Shown: positions 1-6,422, numbered from the stretch's first letter. The stretch: DNA of 6,660 nucleotides from an uncultured Acidimicrobiia bacterium (GCA_905480055.1 CAJQOW010000060.1:1-6660), one strand, 5' to 3'. Made by a program: numbers and translations. The notes: generated by a model from the sequence alone, not told the origin.

Positions 1-606
1 GCACAGAACGTGACGCTGAACTACAACGAGGACGGACAGCTCGTCGACCGCGGCACCACCGAAGGTGCAGACGCGATCATGGAGCTCGTCACCGTGACGT
101 GGGGCTACCCGATCAAGGACTCCGAGATGGATCCCAACGATCCGCTCGTGAACACAGCGTCTGAGTACATGTACCAGATGGGCACCATCGGATATCACAT
201 CCTTCATGGCACCCAGACCGTCGTCCTCGAAGAGACAACCGAGTACAACGGCGAACAGTTCGCCGCAGGCTCCTACGACCTCGTCGTGAACACGGTTGGA
301 AGCGAAGAGCGTGTTGCAGCCGGCGTCGGTGGCTACTGGACCGACTTCGACCGCATGCACCCGATTGAGGGTCCTGCACGCAGCCAGGCATGGTCAGGTA
401 CGGCACACGGCCTGTTCGGCGAGCTCGGAGTTGGAACCGTTACCGCCCAGATGCTCACGCTGAGTACCGGCATCGCTGCCATGATCTTCGGCCTCGGCCT
501 CACCGTAATCCTTCTCGGTGCAGGACTTGTCTGGATCGGTTCATCCAAGGAAGACGACAAGACGGTCGCAGTGGAATCCTCCACGCCGGAGCCTGCCACG
601 ACCTAG
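1..606 (+). CDS. Membrane-anchored acidic protein of unknown function, 5' end cut by the window edge
   Basis: The frame is open from the first base, so the gene begins upstream. The in-frame GTG at 10 is not favoured because no ribosome binding site can be seen before it. About 201 residues are visible. Roughly the first 150 form a soluble, strongly acidic region with one lysine, four arginines and over 20 Asp/Glu. A hydrophobic stretch follows at about 460-541 (through IAAMIFGLGLTVILLGAGLVW), long enough for one membrane helix. The tail is short and polar (SSKEDDK..., ending in Thr/Pro/Glu). This suggests a domain outside the membrane, anchored near its C-terminus, probably with another membrane segment or signal in the missing part. 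I do not recognise the family. The gene ends just before a strong terminator, so it is the last gene of its transcript. That it codes is fairly sure; its role is unknown. Confidence 0.75.
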   Translation, partial: AQNVTLNYNEDGQLVDRGTTEGADAIMELVTVTWGYPIKDSEMDPNDPLVNTASEYMYQMGTIGYHILHGTQTVVLEETTEYNGEQFAAGSYDLVVNTVGSEERVAAGVGGYWTDFDRMHPIEGPARSQAWSGTAHGLFGELGVGTVTAQMLTLSTGIAAMIFGLGLTVILLGAGLVWIGSSKEDDKTVAVESSTPEPATT

Positions 607-625
607 TTCAAGCACTACGACAATC

Positions 626-656
626 AGAAGAGGGGCCCGCACAGGGCCCCTCTTCT
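626..656. terminator. Strong intrinsic terminator between convergent genes, probably bidirectional
   Basis: A perfect 13-base-pair inverted repeat (626-638 with 644-656) closes on a five-base loop, GCACA. The stem joins a purine run AGAAG, then AGGGGCCC, to its complement. On the plus strand the stem ends in a T-rich stretch (TCTTCTTCG). It lies 20 bases after the stop of the left-edge gene and 27 bases after the stop of the minus-strand AhpD-like gene, so it can end both transcripts. Confidence 0.85.
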
Positions 657-682
657 TCGTTCGCTGTGATCTCGCGGAAGCG

Positions 683-1249
683 CTACCTGCCCATGGTGTA
701 GAACTCATCGTTGGGTCGCATCGAGGTGAAGTTGGCCATGCGGTTGCTCATGCCGAAGAGCGATGAGATTCCAGCGATGTCCCAGATGTCCTCGTCGTCG
801 AATCCGTGGGAACGCAGTACCTCGAAGTCGTCGTCTGCGATTGATCGAGAATCGTCGGCGACCTTCAGGGCGAAGTCCAACATTGCCGTCTGCCGTTCGG
901 TGATGTCAGCCTTGCGATAGTTGATGGCCACTTGATCGGCGATCAACGGATCCCTCGCCCTGATGCGCAGGATGGCGCCGTGGGCGACGACGCAATACTG
1001 GCAGTCGTTGTTGGTCGATGTTGCGACCACCACCATCTCTCGATCGGCCTTCGACAGTCCGCCCTCGCGTTCCATCAGGGCGTCGTGGTAGGCCATGAAG
1101 GCACGGAGCTCATCCGGCCGATGGGACAGTGCAAGGAACACGTTCGGAACGAACCCTGTCCGCTCCTGGATGGTGAGGATCACCTCCCGCAGGTCGTCGG
1201 GAAGACGCTCGATATCAGCAATGGGATACCGACTGATGGGCTTCGTCAT
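683..1249 (-). CDS. AhpD-like peroxidase-related enzyme (carboxymuconolactone decarboxylase superfamily)
   Basis: The product is 188 residues and matches the uncharacterised peroxidase-related branch of the AhpD/CMD fold, in its usual length range. The redox centre is visible: Glu71, Cys83-Gln-Tyr-Cys86 and His90. The Glu-to-Cys and Cys-to-His spacings match the AhpD proton-relay motif, although the second motif position is Tyr rather than the His of classical AhpD. Family knowledge suggests a cytoplasmic thiol-dependent reductase of hydroperoxides; the true substrate is unknown. The frame stays open to an ATG at 1381. I chose the ATG at 1249 because GAAAGGA (1255-1261) sits five bases before it and the conserved sequence starts there. 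It lies 80 bases downstream of the XRE/MmyB-like regulator gene on the same strand, so the two may be co-transcribed. Family call is firm, reaction is not. Confidence 0.9.
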   Translation of the reverse strand: MTKPISRYPIADIERLPDDLREVILTIQERTGFVPNVFLALSHRPDELRAFMAYHDALMEREGGLSKADREMVVVATSTNNDCQYCVVAHGAILRIRARDPLIADQVAINYRKADITERQTAMLDFALKVADDSRSIADDDFEVLRSHGFDDEDIWDIAGISSLFGMSNRMANFTSMRPNDEFYTMGR

Positions 1250-1329
1250 GACCGTCCTTTCACTGGCTCTTGAGGATCGTACGGGATGGAACGCTACGGC
1301 GCTTGGGGTCCGGAGGTCCTGGGCACTCG

Positions 1330-2157
1330 CTATTGCTGAGGGCTGGCAGCCGACTCTTGGTGGCCCATGAGCCGGGACCAAGCCTCTGCAGATCCCTCGT
1401 CTGCCGGCCAGAAGGTTTCGATGCGCAGCTCGGCGAGCGTGAGGTCATGAGCGTCGCCGATGATCGCGATCGTGGTGAACAGCGACACTTCAATACTGCC
1501 GATCGCATAGGTCGTGGGGATGATGAGATCGGCTGGAGACGGTTCCCCCCTGATGGTGTCGAGCGCCGCAACTCCTGGATACGACCTGACCTCGGCCAGA
1601 AGGTCACCAATCCCCTTGTCACTCGGGAACGTCGCCGCATCGCGTTCGAGGCGACGAAGGAGCGAGGCCGCCGTTGGCTCCCAGCCGACCATGTGCCTCC
1701 GGAGACCCTCGGGATGAAAGCTCATCCTCATGATGTTGAAGGGCGGAATCATCCACGCCGGGGGCTCGGGGACCGCGACGGCCACAAAGCGCAGCGCCGC
1801 TTCGTTCGAAACAACCACATCCCATCGACGATCGAGGACGATGGCCATGTATGGCTCGTGGCTGGCGAGTATGTGGTCGAGCGCGGATCGGACGCCCTTG
1901 ATGTCATCGAGCGATGTTTCCGAGAAGACCGGAGCGTGACCTGCCGCCGACAGCAGGACGTTCTGCTCCCGAGGCGGAACGTCCAGGGTTCTTCCCAGAT
2001 GCATCACCATCTCCGAACTCGGCTTGGACCGACCGGTTTCGAGGAAGCTGATGTGCCGCTGGGAGACTTCGGCCGCCGACGCAAGATCGAGTTGGCTCAA
2101 TCCCCGCTTCTGCCTCCACAGCTTGAGTTCGGTTCCGAAAGGTGACATGGGGTGCAT
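1330..2157 (-). CDS. XRE-family regulator with MmyB-like (MLTR) ligand-binding domain
   Basis: The product is 275 residues, normal for this family. Residues 8-62 form a helix-turn-helix of the XRE type; the recognition helix region is about 31-47 (VSQRHISFLETGRSKPS). Residues about 97-252 match the MmyB-like ligand-binding domain, with the family signatures SNEAALRF near 117, MSFHPEGLRRHM near 145 and the block DLTLAELRIETFWPADE near 238. Members of this family are DNA-binding regulators thought to sense a small hydrophobic, possibly fatty-acid-like ligand, and often control a divergent dehydrogenase gene. Here the divergent gene is a small membrane protein, and the gene downstream is an AhpD-like enzyme. 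There is no in-frame ATG or GTG upstream of 2157 before a stop; an ATG at 2148 is an alternative. The ribosome binding site is weak (GGGA, about 12 bases upstream). Autoregulation through the 2184-2200 palindrome is inferred. Confidence 0.93.
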   Translation of the reverse strand: MHPMSPFGTELKLWRQKRGLSQLDLASAAEVSQRHISFLETGRSKPSSEMVMHLGRTLDVPPREQNVLLSAAGHAPVFSETSLDDIKGVRSALDHILASHEPYMAIVLDRRWDVVVSNEAALRFVAVAVPEPPAWMIPPFNIMRMSFHPEGLRRHMVGWEPTAASLLRRLERDAATFPSDKGIGDLLAEVRSYPGVAALDTIRGEPSPADLIIPTTYAIGSIEVSLFTTIAIIGDAHDLTLAELRIETFWPADEGSAEAWSRLMGHQESAASPQQ

Positions 2158-2183
2158 CGTACGCCCGTCCCATGCTGGAAACG

Positions 2184-2200
2184 ATTACCCGTCAGGTAGT
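2184..2200. promoter_or_regulatory. Candidate operator palindrome in the divergent regulator/membrane-protein gap
   Basis: The sequence ATTACC-CGTCA-GGTAGT has six-base arms that are complementary at five of six positions, around a five-base centre. It lies 26 bases before the regulator start and 63 bases before the divergent membrane-protein start. The arm spacing suits a dimeric XRE-type repressor. Read on the minus strand it includes GGTAAT, which could be part of the regulator's own -10 region. Binding by the neighbouring regulator is inference. I could not settle clear -35/-10 boxes for either gene. Confidence 0.5.
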
Positions 2201-2263
2201 TGCTGTGATGACATCGATGGGAGATCGTGGTGCCACCAACGATGAACCCACGAAAGGACCGTC

Positions 2264-2650
2264 ATGCTCACCAACTCCCTGAGGGCGAACGCCCTCTTCA
2301 GCGCCGCCAGCGGCATCACCCTTGTCGGTGCACATGGACACCTCGCCGACGTGTTCGGCGTTCCAGGATGGGCAGTCCTCGGTGTCGGGGCCGCCCTGAT
2401 TCCCTTCGCCGCTGTCGTGTGGTGGGTGAGTACGTCCCCTCGCCCGAGGTATGTGCAGTTGATCATTGCTGCCGACTCCATTTGGGTGGTGACAGCGATT
2501 GTCCTCATTGCCGGCTTTCCCCAGACCATGACGACGATCGGGCTCTGGGCGCTGGCCTTGGTGACACTTGTCGTAGCCGACCTTGCAGTTGCCCAGGGGA
2601 TCGGCCTCCGGCGGTCGCAGTTGAGCGCTTCCGACCCTCACCCCGGATGA
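2264..2650 (+). CDS. Small integral membrane protein with four predicted helices
   Basis: The product is 128 residues and mostly hydrophobic. Four likely membrane segments lie at about 8-31, 36-56, 63-84 and 88-112. A short loop with SPRPR separates helices two and three, and the polar tail carries RR at 116-117. The positive residues suggest that both the loop and the C-terminus face the cytoplasm. The layout resembles a family of small actinobacterial membrane proteins usually left as hypothetical; I know no function for it. A good ribosome binding site, GAAAGGA (2252-2258), lies five bases before the ATG. The gene diverges from the MmyB-like regulator across 106 bases that hold the palindrome at 2184-2200, so control by that regulator is likely. 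It ends 19 bases before the stop of the convergent amidohydrolase gene, with no evident terminator between. Confidence 0.85.
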   Translation: MLTNSLRANALFSAASGITLVGAHGHLADVFGVPGWAVLGVGAALIPFAAVVWWVSTSPRPRYVQLIIAADSIWVVTAIVLIAGFPQTMTTIGLWALALVTLVVADLAVAQGIGLRRSQLSASDPHPG

Positions 2651-2669
2651 AGCCGCAGCCTCCGACCGA

Positions 2670-3803
2670 TCAGGTATCAGGCCACAGCGCGATGTCCGGC
2701 ACCGGCTGTGACGGCGTGAGCGCAGCCGATGCAACAGCTATCAGCGGCCTCCCCACCTGGCTCCGGTGATCCCGAGAACGATCCACGGTGCCCAGCCGAT
2801 CGAGCGAGGCAGCAATGGCACCCAACACCTCGCTGTGCCGGTGAGCATCGCGCACATCACACGAGAGACGTGCCAGCGACATCGCCTGGCTCGCATCGCA
2901 GCCCTGAAGCACCTCTCCGATTGCTCCGTGGAGATCTGCGTAGACACTCAACAGCAGCGGATCGTCAGGAACGATCGATTGATCCGGCATCGTCGGCAGT
3001 CGGTCGGGCCTGACCCCGGCGATCAGCGACAGCAGGTTCCCTCCGAACAGCGCTCGCATCGCTGCGCCGGTGTATCCGGCTGCGCCTGCAACCCGGCTCG
3101 TCAGGGTGCCAGACATGAATGGTCGCCCATACGGCGTGTCCGACGCGTAGAGAATCTGGGAGGCAGGCACCTCCGAGAAGAGACGGACGAGCGCTGCGGT
3201 GCTCCACCATGCCGTGTCGAAGAACATGCCCGGATAGGAGTCAACGACAGGCGCCAGCCATGAGAGATCGCTGATCGCAGCATGCGCAAGGATGATGTTG
3301 AGGTCGGGGTGCGTGTCGAGCAGACGCACGACGTGATACCCAAGAGCAGGCATGCCGCGCCCTGCATGGATCAGGATCGGGATTCCCGCGTCTGATGCCA
3401 CACCGGCGAGGTCTGTCACCGTCGGATGCTGCACAGCGAAGGACTCTCCTCGCGGGTGCAGCTTCAGGCCGACAAAGCCGAGGCTGATGCATCGCTCGGC
3501 CTCGACGACGGCGTCACGGCCAAGGTTGGGATCGACCCTGAGGAAAGGCAGGAACCTCCCCGACGCAGCCTCGGACTCGGCCAGGATCCTGTTGTTTGCA
3601 GGCGGGTATCCATCCGGTTCCTGGGAGGTGATGAGAACGCATCCTGCATGGCCAGCACGATCGAGACGGCGCAGGAGATGGCCCGGTTCGCCAACCACGC
3701 CATCCGGATCATTGGCACCCGTGTGGGTGTGCGCATCCCAAACGGTGAGGTCGTCGGGAAGGACGGATGTCGATGCGGCGTACCACTCGTGCAGGAGATG
3801 CAT
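2670..3803 (-). CDS. Amidohydrolase-2 family metal-dependent hydrolase
   Basis: The product is 377 residues. Residues about 20-260 fit the TIM-barrel amidohydrolase-2 family (COG2159 type). The expected active-site residues are visible in order: His25 and His27 in DAHTHTG, Lys114 and His116 in GLKLHPRG, His146 in PILIHAGRG, His174 in IILAHAA, and Asp222 in LYASDTPYG. The closing FGGN motif of the barrel is near 253. Members hydrolyse or decarboxylate small carboxylated or cyclic compounds in the cytoplasm; the substrate here cannot be told. About 115 C-terminal residues lie beyond the barrel, have no motif I recognise and may form a helical extension. The ATG at 3803 is the only ATG/GTG/TTG start before an in-frame stop near 3870. 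It has no ribosome binding site but a well-placed -10 box, suggesting a leaderless message. It diverges from the SRPBCC gene. Confidence 0.9.
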   Translation of the reverse strand: MHLLHEWYAASTSVLPDDLTVWDAHTHTGANDPDGVVGEPGHLLRRLDRAGHAGCVLITSQEPDGYPPANNRILAESEAASGRFLPFLRVDPNLGRDAVVEAERCISLGFVGLKLHPRGESFAVQHPTVTDLAGVASDAGIPILIHAGRGMPALGYHVVRLLDTHPDLNIILAHAAISDLSWLAPVVDSYPGMFFDTAWWSTAALVRLFSEVPASQILYASDTPYGRPFMSGTLTSRVAGAAGYTGAAMRALFGGNLLSLIAGVRPDRLPTMPDQSIVPDDPLLLSVYADLHGAIGEVLQGCDASQAMSLARLSCDVRDAHRHSEVLGAIAASLDRLGTVDRSRDHRSQVGRPLIAVASAALTPSQPVPDIALWPDT

Positions 3804-3809
3804 GCGCGC

Positions 3810-3815
3810 AAGGTA
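3810..3815 (-). promoter_or_regulatory. Possible -10 box of a leaderless transcript for the amidohydrolase gene
   Basis: Read on the minus strand, TACCTT lies six bases before the ATG at 3803. This matches the actinobacterial -10 pattern TAnnnT at the distance that would start transcription at, or within a base of, the start codon. The absence of any Shine-Dalgarno sequence before this ATG supports the idea. No clear -35 box is visible, so the call is tentative. Confidence 0.4.
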
Positions 3816-3885
3816 GCTGGAGTCTGCACGCTGTTCTCCAGCGATACGGACCGAACATGGCGTGTAGGGTCACATTCCCCGCCTC

Positions 3886-3890
3886 AGGAG
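3886..3890 (+). promoter_or_regulatory. Ribosome binding site that sets the GTG start of the SRPBCC gene
   Basis: AGGAG lies five bases before the GTG at 3896, an ideal spacing. The in-frame ATG at 3857 has no such site, and starting there would add 13 residues not expected of the family. Confidence 0.75.
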
Positions 3891-3895
3891 AGACC

Positions 3896-4381
3896 GTGAC
3901 CCGATTCGCCGATGGCCCGACAGTCGAAGTGACCGCACACATCAACGCACCCGCTTCCGAGGTATGGCGCTACATCACCGACATCAACCTCTCGGCCCGG
4001 TTTCAGGATGAGTTTCTCGAGGCGGAATGGCTCGACGATGGCCCTGCACTCGGCGCAAGGTTCCTGGGCCGGAACGCCGGGTGGTCCCGTACCTGGGAAA
4101 CAACAAGCACGGTCGTCGGGTATGAACCAAACCGCCTGTTCTCGTGGGCGGTGAATGATGTCGACGACCCCGCGGCAACCTGGACGTTTCGCATCGAGGA
4201 CAATGGCGGAGACACTCTTCTCGTGTACCACCGGGTGGCTGGACCTGGGCCAAGCGGCCTCAAGACAGCCATCGAGAAGTATCCAGAACGCGAGGAGGAG
4301 ATCATTGCCGCCAGGGATGCGCAGCACCGCGAGCACATGCAGGCAGTGGTCGATGGCGTCAAGGAACTCGCTGAGGCCTAG
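3896..4381 (+). CDS. SRPBCC / START-like ligand-binding domain protein
   Basis: The product is 161 residues with the order expected of the polyketide cyclase/dehydrase-like SRPBCC fold. It opens with a strand and the sequence HINAPASEVWRYITDI (15-30). Strands follow, including GARFLGRN, the WETTSTVVGYEPNRLFSW region (67-84) and TWTFRIE (96-101). It ends in a long charged helix from about 122 to the end. The fold makes a deep hydrophobic pocket for a lipid or aromatic ligand, and the protein should be cytoplasmic. No substrate can be named. Start choice rests on AGGAG at 3886-3890 before GTG; the frame stays open upstream into the divergent amidohydrolase gene. Its TAG stop shares the palindrome CTAG (4378-4381) with the stop of manA on the other strand, so the two genes meet with no spacer. 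Confidence 0.88.
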   Translation: MTRFADGPTVEVTAHINAPASEVWRYITDINLSARFQDEFLEAEWLDDGPALGARFLGRNAGWSRTWETTSTVVGYEPNRLFSWAVNDVDDPAATWTFRIEDNGGDTLLVYHRVAGPGPSGLKTAIEKYPEREEEIIAARDAQHREHMQAVVDGVKELAEA

Positions 4382-5382
4382 CTGCTTTGGTCTGCCTTGG
4401 CAGGCGTGAGCGAAACCTCGAGAATCGTGGCTGGACGATCGGCCCGCAGCGTCACCTCACCGCATTGGTGTGGCACCACGGCGGTAGATCCCGCCACCAG
4501 GGTGAGATCCGCACAAGACACTGTTCCGCCTGCCACGAGAAGGACCGCCGGACCAGGGGTGCTTCCCACCACGGTATTGCCGCGATCGATCTGGTGTTCC
4601 ACAATCCGATAGTGGTCGTTGTCGGTCAGCACCCTTGCCGTCTGGCCATTCTGGGCCGCAGGCACATGGTGTTTCGGCAGGTCCAGGCGGATCGACTCGA
4701 GCGAGGCCTCGACATGAAGCTCTCGAGGCTGTCTGCCATGCTCATCGGCCCAGTCGTACATTCGGAAGGTCGTGTCACTCGGTGTCTGGACCTCGGCGAC
4801 CATCGTCCCCGCGCCGAGAGCATGGATGAGGCCCGCGGGGAGGTGCCAGAAATCGCCCACGACGGCATCGACCTGTCGAAGGAGCGGGACGATATCGCCG
4901 GATCCCATGCGGTCGGAGATCTGTTCGAGGGACACGCCGGGCTCGACGTCGAGGAAGAGAGCCGCGCCCGGTTCAGCCTCCAACACGTACCAGGATTCCG
5001 TCTTGAGTCGAGTATCGGGGTGGTCAACCACGTATTCAGCCGGCGGATGCACCTGAACGGACAGGTTCTCCCGCGCATCGAGCAGCTTGACGAGAAGAGG
5101 GAAGCGCCCTTCTGGAGTCGGCTGAATCGGTCCGAGGAGATCGTCCCCCCTCAAGGTGATCAGTTCACTCAGCGAAAGCCCGGCATGGGTACCACTCGAG
5201 ACGCGGCTGTGTGGATCGTCGACCCTGGGGACAGCGTGTGGGGGCAGGTCTGCAAGTTCCCAACTCTCAGCAACCCGGTCCAGATCGGCGAGGTCCTTGC
5301 CGTACGCAGCAAGACGGGTGCCGCCCCATGGACGATCAACCAGAGCTGGCGTGAGCGTGAACGGTTGCAGGGGCTTTGTCAT
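4378..5382 (-). CDS. manA: Mannose-6-phosphate isomerase, class I
   Basis: The 334-residue product is a type I phosphomannose isomerase, close in length to the short bacterial form. It interconverts fructose 6-phosphate and mannose 6-phosphate in the cytoplasm, feeding GDP-mannose and mannosylated glycans or allowing mannose use. The cupin zinc site is intact: Gln110 and His112 in SVQVHPP, Glu129 in KTESWYVL and His187 in GLIHALG. The catalytic Arg207 sits in TTFRMYDW. The N-terminal RPWGG (17-21) and ESWEL (39-43) blocks are also present. The ATG at 5382 is the only start before an in-frame stop three codons upstream; its ribosome binding site is weak. It follows the parvulin lipoprotein gene by 110 bases on the same strand and may be read from its own promoter. 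Its stop overlaps that of the convergent SRPBCC gene in CTAG. Confidence 0.95.
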   Translation of the reverse strand: MTKPLQPFTLTPALVDRPWGGTRLAAYGKDLADLDRVAESWELADLPPHAVPRVDDPHSRVSSGTHAGLSLSELITLRGDDLLGPIQPTPEGRFPLLVKLLDARENLSVQVHPPAEYVVDHPDTRLKTESWYVLEAEPGAALFLDVEPGVSLEQISDRMGSGDIVPLLRQVDAVVGDFWHLPAGLIHALGAGTMVAEVQTPSDTTFRMYDWADEHGRQPRELHVEASLESIRLDLPKHHVPAAQNGQTARVLTDNDHYRIVEHQIDRGNTVVGSTPGPAVLLVAGGTVSCADLTLVAGSTAVVPHQCGEVTLRADRPATILEVSLTPAKADQSS

Positions 5383-5420
5383 GTGGTTCGCTCACGAGCT
5401 CCGTGTTGAAGGCCACGAGC

Positions 5421-5426
5421 AGTGTA
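5421..5426 (-). promoter_or_regulatory. Possible -10 box for manA
   Basis: Read on the minus strand, TACACT matches TAnnnT and would start transcription near 5414, giving a leader of about 32 bases before the manA ATG. No matching -35 box stands out, so manA may instead be read through from the lipoprotein gene. Confidence 0.3.
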
Positions 5427-5492
5427 CGACGCGTGCTTCAACGATCATCTCCACCACGGGTGCCGGACAACCGCGTCGACCATGGGAGCTGA

Positions 5493-6410
5493 TCAGCCCT
5501 CAGCGGTGAAGACGATCTGGGGAGTCGGATCAGTTACCCACGTTCCGAAGCCGTCAGACACAACCACTACAGCATCGTCGGTTGCCGCGATGTACCACGC
5601 GTCCGCAACAGAGGTGAGCGATGCCTGGGTCAATGCAGTCGCTACCTCTTCGTCAGTGGCAAGCGTGCGTTCCGAAACGAGGATCAGGTGGTATCCGAAC
5701 TCGGTTTCCACCGGACCGATCACTTCGCCGATCGGCGCCTCGGCAGTGGCTACAGCAAAGGGCTCGACGAAGGTTCCAGCCGCCGCACAGCCGAGGCTGC
5801 CGCCGTCGATTGCGGATTGTGTGTCGGTAGAGATCTCTGTCGCCACCGCGGCAAAGTCGGTTGCGTCCGAGATGTCGGCAAGGGCATCCAGCGCCTCCTC
5901 CTCGGTGACAACCAGGATGTGTGAGGCACAAACCACCGTCCAATTCAGCGGTGCTGCGTCGATCTCGCTGCTGATCGCCTCGGCCGTTGGCTCCTCAACC
6001 GATGCTTCGAGCTCTGCGTAGATGGCGTCCTGAGCCATCAGCTGAACGATGTAGCGACGAAGCGTGGCCTCCCCTACGCCTTCGGCCTCGGCCATCTCGT
6101 CGAGTGACGAGTACCCAGCGTTACCGAGAATGATCTCGATTTGCTCCTGGATGTCATCCTCTGTCGGCGTAAACCCGAATTGCTCGGCTGCAGCCTGTTC
6201 GGCGATCGACCAGGTGATCAGGGTGGTCAGGGCCTGACTGAACATCTCGCTGGACGGATCCAGATCCTCACCGGACTGTCCCGTTAGTGCTTCAACGTCT
6301 GCAACAGCAATGTCGGTTGAGCCAACGGTTGCAGCAACCTCAGAGGACGACCCGCCGCAAGCAGCGAGCACCAGCCCAAGGGCGATGAGGAGCGGAATCA
6401 GACGTTTCAC
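5493..6410 (-). CDS. SurA/PrsA-like parvulin lipoprotein (peptidyl-prolyl isomerase)
   Basis: The 305-residue product starts with a lipoprotein signal: KR, a hydrophobic core and the lipobox LVLAAC, with Cys18 as the likely lipidated residue, then a GGSSS linker. Residues about 35-155 resemble the helical SurA N-terminal domain. Residues about 161-250 are a parvulin (PPIC) domain with ASHIL at 162-166 and FGYHLILVSER at 239-249, carrying the two histidines typical of the family (164 and 241). Family members help exported proteins fold outside the membrane. Cys161 and Cys208 flank the active site and could form a disulfide. The mature part has no lysine, three arginines and about 53 acidic residues. 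A C-terminal GFGTW motif resembles those in related actinobacterial proteins. The GTG start at 6410 is supported by GAAAGG at 6417-6422 and by the signal peptide. The isomerase activity itself is inferred. Confidence 0.9.
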   Translation of the reverse strand: MKRLIPLLIALGLVLAACGGSSSEVAATVGSTDIAVADVEALTGQSGEDLDPSSEMFSQALTTLITWSIAEQAAAEQFGFTPTEDDIQEQIEIILGNAGYSSLDEMAEAEGVGEATLRRYIVQLMAQDAIYAELEASVEEPTAEAISSEIDAAPLNWTVVCASHILVVTEEEALDALADISDATDFAAVATEISTDTQSAIDGGSLGCAAAGTFVEPFAVATAEAPIGEVIGPVETEFGYHLILVSERTLATDEEVATALTQASLTSVADAWYIAATDDAVVVVSDGFGTWVTDPTPQIVFTAEG

Positions 6411-6416
6411 GATTGA

Positions 6417-6422
6417 CCTTTC
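6417..6422 (-). promoter_or_regulatory. Ribosome binding site of the parvulin lipoprotein gene
   Basis: GAAAGG on the minus strand lies six bases before the GTG at 6410. It supports that GTG as the start, which in turn gives a complete lipoprotein signal peptide. Confidence 0.65.

Noticed and set aside
1250..1381. N-terminal extension of the AhpD-like protein from the ATG at 1381
   Set aside because: The added 44 residues would overlap the end of the regulator gene and resemble no family member, while ATG 1249 has an ideal ribosome binding site.
1270..2145. A 291-codon plus-strand open frame opposite the MmyB-like regulator
   Set aside because: It mirrors a clearly recognised regulator; its product is Arg-rich with no motif, as expected of an antisense frame in GC-rich DNA.
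3767..3895. Longer start for the SRPBCC protein at 3767 or 3857
   Set aside because: The extension from 3767 overlaps the divergent amidohydrolase gene, and neither upstream ATG has a ribosome binding site; the GTG at 3896 has AGGAG at five bases.
4392..4403. Small inverted repeat CTGCC-TT-GGCAG near the SRPBCC/manA junction as a terminator
   Set aside because: Only five pairs with a two-base loop and no T run, and it lies inside the last manA codons; not enough for a terminator.
4387..5409. A 340-codon plus-strand open frame opposite manA
   Set aside because: It is the antisense shadow of manA, which has all its family motifs. The frame has no ribosome binding site and an implausible Arg/His-rich composition.
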